Assembly (NCBI RefSeq): GCF_003014495.1
Contig: NZ_PYGC01000002.1
Span: forward strand, 124,001-188,000
DNA from: Prolixibacter denitrificans
GTDB taxonomy: Bacteria; Bacteroidota; Bacteroidia; Bacteroidales; Prolixibacteraceae
Length of the DNA: 64,000 nt
Direction: 5' to 3'
Part shown: in pieces, positions 17,260-27,488 of the stretch
Position numbering within the stretch: position 1 is the stretch's first letter
How the letters are laid out: every line of letters begins with the position of its first letter
The notes under the pieces: generated by a model
Told to the model about the DNA's origin: nothing
The model's database searches: none
Seen by the model: the letters and a program-made list of their open reading frames with translations, nothing else
Position numbers and translations under genes: made by a program

Positions 17260-19653
17260 TTAAAACTCAATCATTACACCGATGGTAGGAAGTACAGTGC
17301 CGCTTTCCGGACTGATGGTTTTTAACTCATAACGGCTCGGATCATTCGGGTCGATAACCGGATTCCCGTTGGCATCTTCCACCAGAACCAGGTCAGCCGG
17401 TTGATCGGCTTTGAAGTTGTAGGCATTTTGCACATCCACATACAGCATCAGCGACCACTTCTTGAAATAATACGATTTATCTACCCGGAAGTCGAGCTGA
17501 TGAAAAGCTTTCAGCCGGAGTTGGTTATACCGGCTGTAATCGAGGTAACCACGCCCCTGCGCATCCCAAGCGGTTCGAAGCGAGGATGTTTTCATGTCCC
17601 ACGGAGTGTAAGGAGCGCCGCCCACGTAACGCCACTTGAAACCAACGTCCCAGTTTTTCTTCAGGCTTCTGCTGGCAGTAATATTGAAAATATGTCGGTT
17701 GTCCCACGACGCCGGAATGTATTTTCCATCGCCTTCGCGGAATTCGCTTCGAACGTAAGTGTAAGAAAACACAGTGTTGAAACCCAGAATATCTTTGTCG
17801 CGCCCCAGAATTTCGAAACCGTAGGCCCGTCCGTTACTGATGGGCAAAACTTCTTCATCGCCGTAAACTCCGTAATCGGCTCCTTTGCTGGCCAGCGAAA
17901 CCGAATCGGCAACCGAAAACGGATAATCGTTGTAGCCCTTATAGAATCCTTCTACCGAGAATTGCCGGTCGGGCTGCGGCTGCCAGGTTATTCCGGCTAC
18001 GTAATGATTCACCGAGATGTATTTCAATCCATTTTGCCGGTTGACCAAAGAGCCCGAATTGTCGCGGTAGCCCATGGTAGTGTAAGAGGGCAACTGGTAA
18101 TAACGGCCGGTATTCATACTGACCGAAAAAGAAGGAGTGAAATTATAGCTGGCTGAAAAACGGGGCGACAGCTGTTTCAACAAATTATTCATCTCAGATG
18201 AGTAATTGTTGGCATCGGTTCGCACCCCCAACGAAAGCACCAAGCGCTCGTCGAAGAAATGGCGGCTTAACTGACCAAAGAATGCATACTTCCAGAAGGA
18301 CAAATCCGTCCGGTAGTTCAGTTCGGTCAATTGCCCGTTGATGAAATTCTTTCGGTAGGTACGGTTAAAATATTCGGCATATTGCAGGCCCGTGCCGTAG
18401 TTCAACCGAAACCCGTTGGATGATGTGTAGTTGTGCTCAAAACGAAAACGGGTTTCCCGCTCATACGAATCGTAATCGAGTAGCAGGTTTTCCGGCTTTT
18501 CGATGTTGTCCTGGTATTTGTACTGAATGTTGTTGAGCCGGTTCTGACTCAGCACCCAGGTGTCGTACCCTTTTTCACGGTAGTGTTTGTAAACAACACC
18601 GCCCGCATAACTCCACTGTCTGTTCACCGGCAGGTAACCCAAAATATAGCGCTGCTCTTCAGTTTCATTCGCGTCGGTATTCAGTTTAAACTGGTCCAGG
18701 GCGCCAATTCCTGTAAAGTACACCTCGTTTTTATCGTCGATTTTGGTGCGAACCTTAAATTGGAAATCATTGTACGTGGGCAAAAAGGGAAGCCCCAACG
18801 CACTAAAAAGGAACTGGAGGTACGAACGCCTGGCCGAGAAAATCGCCGTCGTGTTTTTTGACAAAGGCCCGTCGAGCGTCAGGGCCAAATCGGAGGCGCC
18901 CAGTGTGGCCCGGTATTTCATCTTATCGCTGTTTCCATTCTTCTGTTTGAACTCGAGCACCGAACTCAGAGCATTTCCCCGGTCGGCCGGAAAAGCACCG
19001 GAATAGAAATCCACATTGCGAATAAAATCGACATTGATGATACCAACCGGACCTCCCGAAGCACCTTGCGTGGCAAAGTGGTTGAGGTTTGGAATTTCCA
19101 CGTCATCCAGAAAGAAGCGGTTCTCCGAAGGACCACCTCCCCGGACAATCACATCATTCCGGTAGGCAGGCGTGGACGATACGCCCGGATAACTCTGAAT
19201 AACTTTGGAAATATCGCGGTTGCCGCCCGGATTCTTTTCGATTTCATCGATGCCAATGCTCCGCAACGAAACCGGACTTTCTTCCCGTTTCCGGAATTGG
19301 GAAGGTTTCACGGTGACGGCATCCAGATTGACCGTTGATTCCTCCATCGGAATATTAATCTCGGCTACGCTGGCGTTGGTCACCCGGAAGGATTCAGTGA
19401 TATTTATCTGAAAACCAACTGATGAAACCTGCAACTTGATAAATCCCGGTGTCAATCCGGTTAGCTTAAAGTTACCGTTAATGTCGGCTGTCGTTCCGGT
19501 ATTGGTGCCAAATACCACCACATTGGCAAAGGGAACCGGCTGGTTATTGCTGGCATTGAAAACGCGCCCCTTCACCACGCCGTTATTCTCCTGCTGGCTG
19601 AACACGGGCCACGAAATAAGTAAGGTTACAATCAGGAATAGTATTTTCTTCAT
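17260..19653 (-). CDS. TonB-dependent outer-membrane receptor with carboxypeptidase-regulatory N-terminus
   Basis: The 797-residue protein has a signal peptide (1-20, cleavage around VFSQQ), a CarboxypepD_reg-like domain (about 26-105, GVVKGRVFNASNNQPVPFANV) and a plug (about 130-230, with VIVRGGGPSENRFFLDDVEIPNLNHF). A 22-strand-type barrel rich in aromatic girdles completes it. It ends in a Phe, as outer-membrane barrels do. No STN domain is present, so it is a simple importer and not a sigma-factor transducer. No SusD-like lipoprotein is adjacent, so the ligand is unknown and need not be a glycan. It is transcribed alone. Confidence 0.93.
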   Translation of the reverse strand: MKKILFLIVTLLISWPVFSQQENNGVVKGRVFNASNNQPVPFANVVVFGTNTGTTADINGNFKLTGLTPGFIKLQVSSVGFQINITESFRVTNASVAEINIPMEESTVNLDAVTVKPSQFRKREESPVSLRSIGIDEIEKNPGGNRDISKVIQSYPGVSSTPAYRNDVIVRGGGPSENRFFLDDVEIPNLNHFATQGASGGPVGIINVDFIRNVDFYSGAFPADRGNALSSVLEFKQKNGNSDKMKYRATLGASDLALTLDGPLSKNTTAIFSARRSYLQFLFSALGLPFLPTYNDFQFKVRTKIDDKNEVYFTGIGALDQFKLNTDANETEEQRYILGYLPVNRQWSYAGGVVYKHYREKGYDTWVLSQNRLNNIQYKYQDNIEKPENLLLDYDSYERETRFRFEHNYTSSNGFRLNYGTGLQYAEYFNRTYRKNFINGQLTELNYRTDLSFWKYAFFGQLSRHFFDERLVLSLGVRTDANNYSSEMNNLLKQLSPRFSASYNFTPSFSVSMNTGRYYQLPSYTTMGYRDNSGSLVNRQNGLKYISVNHYVAGITWQPQPDRQFSVEGFYKGYNDYPFSVADSVSLASKGADYGVYGDEEVLPISNGRAYGFEILGRDKDILGFNTVFSYTYVRSEFREGDGKYIPASWDNRHIFNITASRSLKKNWDVGFKWRYVGGAPYTPWDMKTSSLRTAWDAQGRGYLDYSRYNQLRLKAFHQLDFRVDKSYYFKKWSLMLYVDVQNAYNFKADQPADLVLVEDANGNPVIDPNDPSRYELKTISPESGTVLPTIGVMIEF

Positions 19654-19921
19654 TTTGTTGGTTTTGTCTGAAATAAAACACCAAGATAAATATTTTTGTT
19701 TAATATTTTCACCTGATGATTAAACATCTTGATTTTAACTTCAATATGAGGGAGAAAAGAAGGCATAATCCCAAAATTGAATCATAACAACGAAATTATA
19801 ATCATACATTTTCATATCTACATAAAATGATGTTTTGAAACATTTGATTTATCATAACTCATACGGATAAAATGCTTCCAATTCGCCTGCTGAAAAAGAA
19901 GAAATGTGTTAATTTGCACGG

Positions 19922-20761
19922 ATGAACCAGACCCAGCTTTACCATTTCTCCAACAGTCGTAAATTGTCCTATTCCCTTTCGGGAGAAGGTGAGTTACTGG
20001 TTTTGCTTCACGGGTACCTGGAATCATCGGATATTTTCGATGACCTTCTGCCGGAACTTACCCGGCATTTTCAGATTCTGACAGTCGATTTCCCCGGTCA
20101 CGGCCATTCCGAGCTTCCGCCGGAAGGCTATACTTTTATCGATTTTGCGAAAGAATTGCACAGTCTTCTGGAAGAAATCGGCCATACAGGTCAATTGACA
20201 CTGGCAGGACATTCGATGGGAGGATATAATGCACTGGCTTTTGCCGGCCTCTTCCCCAAAAGGGTAAAACGGTTGGCTTTGTTGCATGCATCAGCCGACA
20301 AAGCATCGGAAAGTCATCTGAACCTGCGACGCCGCGAAATGGGTTTGATTGAAAAAGGACGGCTGGAGTTGATTATTCGCAATTCGTTGCACAACAACTT
20401 TGCGCCTTGTAACCTCAATCGGTTCCCGGAGTTGCATGACCGGTTGCGCGAAATGGCTTCCCGGGTATCGCCGGAAGCGGCCGTTCGGGCAATCCGAGCC
20501 ATTATGGGAAGGCCGTCGTACCTCGAATTTCTGAACACTGCTTCTTTTCCGGTACTGATAATTGCCGGGGAAGAAGACAAAATACTGGCAGCTGCCAAAC
20601 AATGGAACGAAGCTCATCATATCCGAAATGCTACTTTCGTCGGGTTGGAAAATTGCGGACATGTGGGTTTCATCGAAGAGAAAAGTTTATTTTTAGAAAA
20701 ATTTTTGAAATTTTCGGTGGAAAAGCCGGAAAATAGTAGGATTGATGGCCAAAACAGATAA
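19922..20761 (+). CDS. Alpha/beta-fold hydrolase
   Basis: The 279-residue protein has the complete alpha/beta hydrolase triad: nucleophile S98 in GHSMGG (96-101), D219 in GEEDK and H247 in NCGHVGF. The oxyanion HG motif is at 30-31. A cap region separates strands 6 and 7. The family includes esterases, MenH-like enzymes and proline iminopeptidases, and I cannot choose between them. A weak -7-like sequence (TTAATTTG at 19910-19917) ends only 4 bases before the ATG, which would make the message leaderless or nearly so. It has no functional link to sdhC downstream. Confidence 0.9.
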   Translation: MNQTQLYHFSNSRKLSYSLSGEGELLVLLHGYLESSDIFDDLLPELTRHFQILTVDFPGHGHSELPPEGYTFIDFAKELHSLLEEIGHTGQLTLAGHSMGGYNALAFAGLFPKRVKRLALLHASADKASESHLNLRRREMGLIEKGRLELIIRNSLHNNFAPCNLNRFPELHDRLREMASRVSPEAAVRAIRAIMGRPSYLEFLNTASFPVLIIAGEEDKILAAAKQWNEAHHIRNATFVGLENCGHVGFIEEKSLFLEKFLKFSVEKPENSRIDGQNR

Positions 20762-20814
20762 TTTCTGCGGAATAATAGAAACAGTATAAATTATTTGGTT
20801 TACCTCTGGTTATG

Positions 20815-20845
20815 TTGTTTAGCATATGGTCATCGTCTACATTTG
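20815..20845 (+). promoter_or_regulatory. sdhCAB promoter
   Basis: TTG at 20815-20817 and an exact TACATTTG at 20838-20845 are separated by 20 bases, the spacing expected for the Bacteroidota housekeeping promoter. Transcription should start near 20852. This rules out the in-frame ATG at 20826 as the sdhC start. Confidence 0.65.
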
Positions 20846-20903
20846 TGATGATTTTTTTGCAACACAAATCATACATGGAATAATTTACTTAAAACAAGGA
20901 CTT

Positions 20904-21590
20904 ATGAGCAGTTTCATGAAAGCCTCGATTGGGCGGAAGTTTTTTATGAGCTTAACAGGACTTTTTCTGATTATTTTCCTGTTTGTTCACCTTACACTGA
21001 ACCTGCTCCTGACGTTTGACGACTCGGGAGTTTTGTTCAATGAGGCCGCGCATTTCATGGCTACAAATCCAATTATTAAAATAATGGAACCGATCCTGGC
21101 ACTTGGTTTCATTATCCACATTATTTGGTCGGGATGGATTACCCTCGAAAACATGAAGGCGAGACCGAAGGGATACCAGGCCGGCGACAACTTATTGAAA
21201 TGGTATGCACCGGCAAAGAACATGTTCATTCTGGGAGGCATGGTTCTTATCTTCCTGATCATCCACCTTTTCAATTTTTACGTAAAGATGCGTTTCACCG
21301 GCGACCCACTGCTGAATCAACCGGGACCGGGACTGGAAGACGGCGTTCATAACTCATACGCACTCGTAGCCAACCTATTTATTCATTATCCGGTTTACGA
21401 CATCATTTACATCCTGGGAGGTATTCTGGTCGGACTCCACATTTCTCACGGTTTCTGGAGCGCTTTCCAAACCATTGGCCTGAATAACAGCAAATGGATG
21501 ATTCGTCTGAAGTTTCTGGCTCACCTGGTGGCTTTCCTCATCGGTGCCGGATTTGCTTACATCCCGCTGTATTTCCTCATTAAGTTTTAA
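20904..21590 (+). CDS. sdhC: Succinate dehydrogenase / fumarate reductase cytochrome b subunit
   Basis: The ATG at 20904 (AAGGA seven bases upstream) gives 228 residues. The longer reading from 20826 begins upstream of the promoter element. The protein has five hydrophobic segments and several membrane His residues expected to ligate haem b (for example in FVHLTLN, IIHIIW and GLHISHGF). It is the single membrane anchor of the Bacteroidota and epsilon-type complex, carrying haem and the quinone site. It is followed at 24 and 66 bases by the flavoprotein and iron-sulfur subunits, forming a sdhCAB operon. The direction of catalysis, oxidation or reduction, is not shown by sequence. Confidence 0.96.
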   Translation: MSSFMKASIGRKFFMSLTGLFLIIFLFVHLTLNLLLTFDDSGVLFNEAAHFMATNPIIKIMEPILALGFIIHIIWSGWITLENMKARPKGYQAGDNLLKWYAPAKNMFILGGMVLIFLIIHLFNFYVKMRFTGDPLLNQPGPGLEDGVHNSYALVANLFIHYPVYDIIYILGGILVGLHISHGFWSAFQTIGLNNSKWMIRLKFLAHLVAFLIGAGFAYIPLYFLIKF

Positions 21591-21614
21591 TTGAACCTTA
21601 AAGACATTTAAGAC

Positions 21615-23555
21615 ATGAGCAACATAGATTCCAAAATACCTGAAGGCCCGTTGGCCGAAAAGTGGTCTCGTCATAAAGCTGCTATCCGCGTAGTAAGTCC
21701 TGCCAATAAACGAAAACTTGATATCATCGTTGTGGGAACCGGACTGGCCGGAGCTTCGGCTGCCGCATCGCTGGGCGAACTGGGATACAATGTGAAAGCA
21801 TTCTGTTACCAGGATAGTCCGCGCCGCGCCCACTCCATTGCCGCACAGGGCGGTATTAACGCTGCAAAAAACTACCAGAACGATAACGACTCGGTTTATC
21901 GTCTGTTTTACGATACGATTAAAGGGGGTGACTACCGCGCCCGCGAAGCGAACACTTATCGCCTGGCCGAAGTTTCTCCCAACATTATTGACCAGTGTGT
22001 TGCACAAGGTGTTCCGTTTGCACGTGAATACGGAGGAACGCTAGCCAACCGCTCATTCGGTGGTGTACTGGTCAGCCGTACATTTTACGCTCGCGGACAG
22101 ACCGGACAGCAGTTATTGCTGGGTGCTTACTCTGCCCTCAACCGCCAGATTGATGCCGGCAGCGTAGAAATGTACGCCCGTCACGAAATGCTCGACGTCG
22201 TGCTTGTCGACGGAAAAGCCCGCGGAATTATTGTCCGCGACCTGACAAACGGCGAAATCAAACGTTTTGGTGCGCACGCTGTGGTAATGGCAACCGGAGG
22301 TTACGGAAACGTATTCTTCCTGTCGACCAACGCGATGGGTTCTAACGGTTCTGCCGCATGGCAGGCCTACAAAAAGGGCGCTTACTTCTCCAATCCTTGT
22401 TATGTACAGATTCACCCAACCTGTATTCCGGTTCACGGTTCACAACAGTCGAAACTGACGTTGATGTCCGAATCGCTGCGTAATGACGGACGGGTTTGGG
22501 TGCCGAAGAAAAAAGAAGATGCTGAGCGTCTCCGCAAAGGCGAAATCAGTGCTGTCGATATCAAAGACGAGGACCGAGACTTTTACCTCGAACGCCGTTA
22601 TCCGTCATACGGTAACCTCGTTCCCCGCGACGTTGCATCACGTGCTGCCAAAGAGCGCTGCGATGCAGGTTTCGGTGTAAATGCTGAAGGTAAAGCGGTA
22701 TTCCTCGATTTCAAATACGCCATTGAGCGTCTGGGTCGCGAAACCATCGAAAAACGCTATGGTAACCTTTTCCAGATGTACGAAAAGATTACCGATGTTG
22801 ATCCGTACACGCATCCGATGCAGATTTATCCGGCTATCCACTATGCTATGGGTGGTACATGGGTTGATTACAACCTGATGACTTCGATTCCCGGATTGTA
22901 TGCCATTGGCGAAGCTAACTTCTCTGATCACGGTGCCAACCGCCTCGGAGCTTCTGCATTGATGCAGGGTCTGGCCGACGGTTATTTCATCCTGCCTTAC
23001 ACCATTGGTGATTACCTGGCTGGCGAAATCATGGTACCAAAGATTGACACCAATACACCCGAATTTGATGAGGCTGAAAAGAATGTAACCGGACGGTTGG
23101 AAAAACTCTACAACATCAAAGGAGATCAGCCGGTGGATTACTTCCACAAAAAACTGGGTCACATCATGTGGGAATACGTGGGTATGTCGCGTAACGAAGA
23201 GGGCCTGAAAAAAGCCATCGAAGAGATTGCCGAACTGAAGAAAGAGTTCTGGAGCAATGTACGCGTTCCCGGTGAAATGAATAACATCAATCCGGAGCTT
23301 GAAAAAGCCGGCCGTTTGGCTGACTTCCTCGACATTGGTGACCTGATGGCCCGTGACGCGCTGAACCGCAACGAATCGTGCGGTGGCCACTTCCGTGAAG
23401 AATCAGTTACCGAAGACGGTGAAGCCAAACGTAACGACGAAATTGGTTGTTATGCTTCTGCCTGGGAATTCCAGGGCGAAGACAAAGAGCCGGTGATGCA
23501 CCGCGAAGAGCTGGTATTCGAGAACGTGAAACTCACCCAGAGAAGTTATAAATAA
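21615..23555 (+). CDS. sdhA: Succinate dehydrogenase / fumarate reductase flavoprotein subunit
   Basis: The 646-residue subunit binds FAD through the N-terminal Rossmann motif ([22 protein letters not shown] near 39-60) and carries the covalent-FAD histidine region [12 protein letters not shown] near 76-87. The capping domain contains the conserved HPTCIP segment near 273. It has the extended C-terminal form seen in Bacteroidota complexes ([20 protein letters not shown] near 576-595). It oxidises succinate or reduces fumarate at the cytoplasmic face of the membrane and transfers electrons to the iron-sulfur subunit. Codon use and length are ordinary. Confidence 0.97.
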   Translation: MSNIDSKIPEGPLAEKWSRHKAAIRVVSPANKRKLDIIVVGTGLAGASAAASLGELGYNVKAFCYQDSPRRAHSIAAQGGINAAKNYQNDNDSVYRLFYDTIKGGDYRAREANTYRLAEVSPNIIDQCVAQGVPFAREYGGTLANRSFGGVLVSRTFYARGQTGQQLLLGAYSALNRQIDAGSVEMYARHEMLDVVLVDGKARGIIVRDLTNGEIKRFGAHAVVMATGGYGNVFFLSTNAMGSNGSAAWQAYKKGAYFSNPCYVQIHPTCIPVHGSQQSKLTLMSESLRNDGRVWVPKKKEDAERLRKGEISAVDIKDEDRDFYLERRYPSYGNLVPRDVASRAAKERCDAGFGVNAEGKAVFLDFKYAIERLGRETIEKRYGNLFQMYEKITDVDPYTHPMQIYPAIHYAMGGTWVDYNLMTSIPGLYAIGEANFSDHGANRLGASALMQGLADGYFILPYTIGDYLAGEIMVPKIDTNTPEFDEAEKNVTGRLEKLYNIKGDQPVDYFHKKLGHIMWEYVGMSRNEEGLKKAIEEIAELKKEFWSNVRVPGEMNNINPELEKAGRLADFLDIGDLMARDALNRNESCGGHFREESVTEDGEAKRNDEIGCYASAWEFQGEDKEPVMHREELVFENVKLTQRSYK

Positions 23556-23621
23556 GAGTTAAGTACCGTATCCGGAAAAAGAAATCCGGGTACAATTACT
23601 TAAATCTAAACAATTAAGAAA

Positions 23622-24383
23622 ATGGCTGATAAAATCTTAAAGAAAATATACGTCAAGGTTTGGAGGCAAAACAATCCCTCCGAGAAAGGTCGGTTTGAAA
23701 CTTACGAGGTGGAAAATGTTTCACAGGGTAGTTCGTTCCTCGAAATGATCGACATCCTGAACGACCAGCTTATTCGCGAAGGCAAAGACCCGATTGCTTT
23801 CGACCACGACTGCCGCGAAGGTATCTGCGGTATGTGTTCCATGTATATCAACGGTCATGCGCACGGACCGGACAGCGAAATTACCACGTGCCAGTTGCAC
23901 ATGCGCCGGTTCGAAGATGGGGAAACCATTACGGTTGAACCTTGGCGCGCAGGTGCTTTCCCGGTTATTAAGGATCTGATTGTTGACCGTACGGCTTTTG
24001 ATAAAATCCAACAAGCTGGTGGTTATGTATCGGTTAATACCGGCGGTGTCCCTGATGGAAATACCATCCCGATTTCGCAGGTTGACGCTGAAGAAGCAAT
24101 GGACGCAGCTGCCTGTATCGGTTGTGGTGCCTGTGTTGCTACCTGTAAAAACTCTTCGGCTATGCTGTTTGTAGCGGCCAAAGTATCGCAGTTTGCCAAG
24201 CTTCCGCAAGGAAAAGTAGAGGCCAAACGTCGTGCGAAAGCGATGGTAGCCAAAATGGATGAGCTCGGATTCGGTGGTTGTACCAATACCGGTGCCTGCG
24301 AACTGGCCTGTCCGAAAAATATTTCTATTTCACATATCGCCCGTTTGAACCGGGAATATCTGAAAGCGAAATTCTCTGATTAA
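23622..24383 (+). CDS. sdhB: Succinate dehydrogenase / fumarate reductase iron-sulfur subunit
   Basis: The 253-residue protein shows three clusters of cysteines. CREGICGMC with a distal C in TTCQ supports the [2Fe-2S] ferredoxin domain (about 65-95). [11 protein letters not shown] followed by the [14 protein letters not shown] segment supports the [4Fe-4S] and [3Fe-4S] centres. It relays electrons between the flavoprotein and the membrane quinone site. It is the last gene of the operon and is followed by a terminator 31 bases downstream. Confidence 0.97.
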   Translation: MADKILKKIYVKVWRQNNPSEKGRFETYEVENVSQGSSFLEMIDILNDQLIREGKDPIAFDHDCREGICGMCSMYINGHAHGPDSEITTCQLHMRRFEDGETITVEPWRAGAFPVIKDLIVDRTAFDKIQQAGGYVSVNTGGVPDGNTIPISQVDAEEAMDAAACIGCGACVATCKNSSAMLFVAAKVSQFAKLPQGKVEAKRRAKAMVAKMDELGFGGCTNTGACELACPKNISISHIARLNREYLKAKFSD

Positions 24384-24414
24384 CAATCAACTTTCAAGCA
24401 AGCAATAGATGAAA

Positions 24415-24441
24415 GGCTCTCTGTTACAGGGAGTCTTTTTT
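24415..24441 (+). terminator. sdhCAB terminator
   Basis: An 8-bp stem with two G-T pairs (24415-24422 with 24428-24435), loop GTTAC, is followed by six T residues. Confidence 0.8.
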
Positions 24442-24561
24442 CGTATTCACACCTCTCGGTTTCTAAAGTTATTGTTAAACTCTTCAGCGAATATTGAATT
24501 CCATTTCATTTTTTATAACTTCGCTCTCATCCCATAATTCAATCAAAACAATAGCTTGCTC

Positions 24562-25293
24562 ATGCCTTATCGCAGATTACCCAACACTGATCAGGCCCGC
24601 CTGCGGGCTTTAAAGGCTGCAACCGACATCGCCCTCCAGAAGTCGATTGATGACCTGGCTTTTTCGACAGCCACGTTAACCAAAGCACGAGCCTTTTTTC
24701 CGGGCTTCGAAAGTGCTATCCTACAGCTCAAACAAGCCAAACGGCAACAATCGGCCAATAGCCGTAAATACAACGAGGTGGTGAAGAAAGCCCGCCTCTA
24801 TGTCTCACACTTTATCCAGGTACTCAATTTTTGTATCCTTAGAGGCGAAATTAAGCCCGAAGTGAGGGAATTCTATGGAATGGATACCCAAACCCATAAA
24901 CTGCCCTCATTGGTCCTCGAATCGGATTTACTGGAGTGGGGAAAGAAAATTATCGACGGAGAGCAGCAACGTAGTATGCACGGCGGAAGTCCGATTTACA
25001 ATCCAAGTATCGCCGTTGTAAAAGTGAAATACGACCAATTTGCCGATGCCTATCATTTTCAGAAGACACTTCAGAGCAACACAGCGCGCTGGTCGGAGAA
25101 AGTAGCCGAAATGCGCAAAGAGGCCGACGAATTAATTCTGAATATCTGGAATGAGGTAGAACTGCACTATGGCCATTTTTCCGATGAAGAAAAAAGGCAG
25201 AAAGCACAGGAATACGGCATCGTTTATTTCTTCCGCCCCAGCGAGAAAAAGAAAATCGACGCCGGCAAAATGCAGACGAACCTTTCGTTTTAA
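24562..25293 (+). CDS. Conserved hypothetical protein
   Basis: I do not recognise this protein. From the ATG at 24562 it has 243 residues; an upstream TTG at 24556 is less likely. It is soluble, strongly helical and charged, with long amphipathic helices at about 8-85 and 165-225, and no signal peptide or membrane segment. Motif-like segments are SIDDLAFSTATLTKARAFFPGFE and the C-terminal YGIVYFFRPSEKKK. It is a single-gene unit between the sdh terminator and the convergent CPBP gene, whose 3' end it overlaps by 4 bases. No function is proposed. Confidence 0.8.
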   Translation: MPYRRLPNTDQARLRALKAATDIALQKSIDDLAFSTATLTKARAFFPGFESAILQLKQAKRQQSANSRKYNEVVKKARLYVSHFIQVLNFCILRGEIKPEVREFYGMDTQTHKLPSLVLESDLLEWGKKIIDGEQQRSMHGGSPIYNPSIAVVKVKYDQFADAYHFQKTLQSNTARWSEKVAEMRKEADELILNIWNEVELHYGHFSDEEKRQKAQEYGIVYFFRPSEKKKIDAGKMQTNLSF

Positions 25294-26255
25294 TCAACCG
25301 GTGGATTCGGCTCTTCGGTGGTAGTCCACAACTCTCCCGCTCCACGCACCTGTACGTAGAACGATCTCAGCAGTACCATCACGAAAATCAGGCTGAGGAT
25401 GGCGAGGTACGTCCCCTGCCCGTCTGATGTTCCGACTTTCTCCACGCTGGAACTGACCACTCCCTTTTCTATCAAATAGGAAATAATCACAGCAGAACCA
25501 TTGTTGACGAAGTGCCCAACCATCGGAATCCAAAGAGAACCGCTCCATTCGAGCAGGTAGCCAAACAGTGCTCCCAGCATCATTCTTGGTAAAAATCCGA
25601 AAAACTGCATGTGCAAAGCACTGAACAGCGCCGCACTGAGCCAGATGGCTGCATGCGCATTCTTCGTCCAGTCCTTCAGAATCCGTTGTACGATGCCTCT
25701 GAAAAGCAGCTCTTCACCAATGGCCGGCAGCAATCCAATCATGAAAAGGTTGAAGAACATTCCTCCCAAACCATCGACATGCAGAAAGGCTTTGGTAATC
25801 TGGTCAGCCTGATCTTCCGAGGCTTTCATCCAGTCCTGAACACCGGAAAGCCAGTCAGGTAACTGCAAGCCCGAATTGAATTCAGCCATCCAGTTAATCA
25901 TTGGGTTGGCAAAATACACCAACACCATTACCAGGATGATGCTTTTAAACGTCGTGATTTTATCGAGATGCAAATAGCTAATCGGACGTTCGCTCAACAC
26001 CCAGGCGATAATGAACGGCGGGATGACGAAAATTCCGATGGCCTGAACCGTCTGGAAGTATTTCATCAGAACGACTCCTTGCGGCGACGAAAAATTGGTC
26101 ATGGCAGCGCCCATATCGCCGATGCTCAAGTGAAATATCGGCATGGCCAGCAAAAAGCCAACAAACAGAGCCACGACGGCCAAAATCAAAACCACCAGTG
26201 TGGCAAACATCAACTGCGTAAACGGACCTGAGGTGCGTAGTATTCGGAATCTCAC
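25290..26255 (-). CDS. CPBP family intramembrane metalloprotease
   Basis: The 321-residue membrane protein has about eight hydrophobic segments and the CPBP (CAAX protease / bacteriocin-processing) motifs. Motif 1 is GEELLFRGIVQR with the paired Glu and Arg. Motif 2 includes the His of ALHMQFFGFLPRMMLGALFG. A third motif region follows with MVGHFVNN, so the predicted catalytic residues are all present. Members cleave or bind prenylated or secreted substrates in the membrane, and no substrate is evident here. The 3' end overlaps the convergent hypothetical gene by 4 bases. A second, less similar CPBP protein is encoded at 31565-32356. Confidence 0.9.
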   Translation of the reverse strand: MRFRILRTSGPFTQLMFATLVVLILAVVALFVGFLLAMPIFHLSIGDMGAAMTNFSSPQGVVLMKYFQTVQAIGIFVIPPFIIAWVLSERPISYLHLDKITTFKSIILVMVLVYFANPMINWMAEFNSGLQLPDWLSGVQDWMKASEDQADQITKAFLHVDGLGGMFFNLFMIGLLPAIGEELLFRGIVQRILKDWTKNAHAAIWLSAALFSALHMQFFGFLPRMMLGALFGYLLEWSGSLWIPMVGHFVNNGSAVIISYLIEKGVVSSSVEKVGTSDGQGTYLAILSLIFVMVLLRSFYVQVRGAGELWTTTEEPNPPVD

Positions 26256-26301
26256 TTGTATCTGTTTAAGAAATGATTATCAACATTCAATGAATTCATG
26301 G

Positions 26302-26309
26302 CAAAGTTA
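26302..26309 (-). promoter_or_regulatory. -7 element for the CPBP protease gene
   Basis: An exact TAACTTTG on the minus strand lies 46 bases upstream of the ATG at 26255. Confidence 0.45.
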
Positions 26310-26400
26310 ACATTCGAGAGCAAAGCTCACGCTGAATTCAAGTTAATGAAACTGAATTTCGGCCATTATTGTTCTGGATTTTCGGCGACTAAATAATTTT

Positions 26401-26408
26401 TATATTTG
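26401..26408 (+). promoter_or_regulatory. -7 element for dusB
   Basis: An exact TATATTTG lies 26 bases upstream of the GTG start codon at 26435. The region upstream is A+T-rich but has no well-placed TTG. Confidence 0.5.
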
Positions 26409-26434
26409 CACGCAAAATTTAAAAAACTGGTATT

Positions 26435-27448
26435 GTGAAGATTGGGGAACTCGAACTGGGCGAAATGCCATTGTTTTTATCACCGATGGAAGACGTGACC
26501 TACAAGTCGTTCCGGTACATCTGTAAGAAATACGGAGCCGACGTCATGTCGACCGAATTCATCTCTTCCGAAGCGCTCATCCGCGACGTGAACAAAACCA
26601 AGCGGAAAATGACGCTTTTCGAGTTCGACCGCCCCATTGCCATCCAGATTTACGGCGCCAATATTGATTCGATGGTGGAAGCCGCCAAAGTAGCCGAAAC
26701 CTTTCAGCCCAACTACATCGATATCAACTTCGGTTGCCCGATGAAAAAAATTGCCGGCAAAGGCGCTGGTTCCGGTTTGTTGCGAGACATTCCCAAGATG
26801 ATTGAGATGGCGAGCCAAATCGTCAAAGCCGTCAATCTTCCGGTAACGGCTAAAACCCGCGTGGGTTGGGACGACAATGACAAACCCATCGTGGAAGTTT
26901 CCGAACGATTGCAGGACGTCGGCATTCAGATGCTCGCTCTTCACGGACGTACCCGCCAGCAGCTGTACACCGGCGAGGCCGACTGGGAAATGATTGGTAA
27001 AGTGAAAAGTAATCCCCGTTTTAAAATTCCCCTTGTCGGGAATGGTGATATCAATGGTCCGGAAAAAGCGAAAGAAGCGCGGGATATTTCTGGCGTTGAC
27101 GGAATGATGATTGGTCGCGGTGCCATCGGCCGCCCATGGATTTTCCGCGAAATCAAGCATTATTTCCAAACCGGCGAAATGTTACCTCCTCCCACTGTCC
27201 CCGAAATTGTCGAGGTTATCAAAGAACAAATGGAGCAATCACTTTCGTGGAAAGAGTACGAGAAGCAAGCCATTTGGGAGATGCGCCGCCACTTTGCCCG
27301 CTATTTTCCGGGTGTCCCCGATTTTCGTGAATTGCGGATTGCGCTCCTTCGGGCGGAAGAACATACACACGTTCTGGAAATCCTCGACCGGATTGTCGAC
27401 AAATACCGGGATACCCGTGTCGATTATACCAACATGAGTCTGAAATAG
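26435..27448 (+). CDS. dusB: tRNA-dihydrouridine synthase, DusB type
   Basis: The 337-residue enzyme begins at a GTG codon. It has the FMN TIM barrel with the catalytic C101 in NFGCPMKKIAGKGAGSGLL, TAKTRVGW near 148 and the phosphate-binding GNGDI and MIGRGAIGRPWIF segments (about 205-240). A C-terminal helical RNA-binding domain follows. It reduces uridine to dihydrouridine in tRNA D-loops. The GxGSGLL and GRGAxGxPW motifs place it with DusB rather than with the second Dus protein at 46670-47632. The DUF1232 gene follows 40 bases downstream on the same strand. Confidence 0.95.
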   Translation: MKIGELELGEMPLFLSPMEDVTYKSFRYICKKYGADVMSTEFISSEALIRDVNKTKRKMTLFEFDRPIAIQIYGANIDSMVEAAKVAETFQPNYIDINFGCPMKKIAGKGAGSGLLRDIPKMIEMASQIVKAVNLPVTAKTRVGWDDNDKPIVEVSERLQDVGIQMLALHGRTRQQLYTGEADWEMIGKVKSNPRFKIPLVGNGDINGPEKAKEARDISGVDGMMIGRGAIGRPWIFREIKHYFQTGEMLPPPTVPEIVEVIKEQMEQSLSWKEYEKQAIWEMRRHFARYFPGVPDFRELRIALLRAEEHTHVLEILDRIVDKYRDTRVDYTNMSLK

Positions 27449-27488
27449 AACTGTTTGGCATTCCCGATGATTTACTTATATTCGTTTC

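Noticed and set aside
21375-22007. Minus-strand open frame of 210 codons across the sdhC/sdhA junction
   Set aside because: It lies antisense to strongly conserved genes, has no recognisable motif and mirrors the codon bias of the plus-strand genes.
22638-23390. Minus-strand open frame of 250 codons inside sdhA
   Set aside because: Antisense shadow of a conserved enzyme, with no start context or homology signals.
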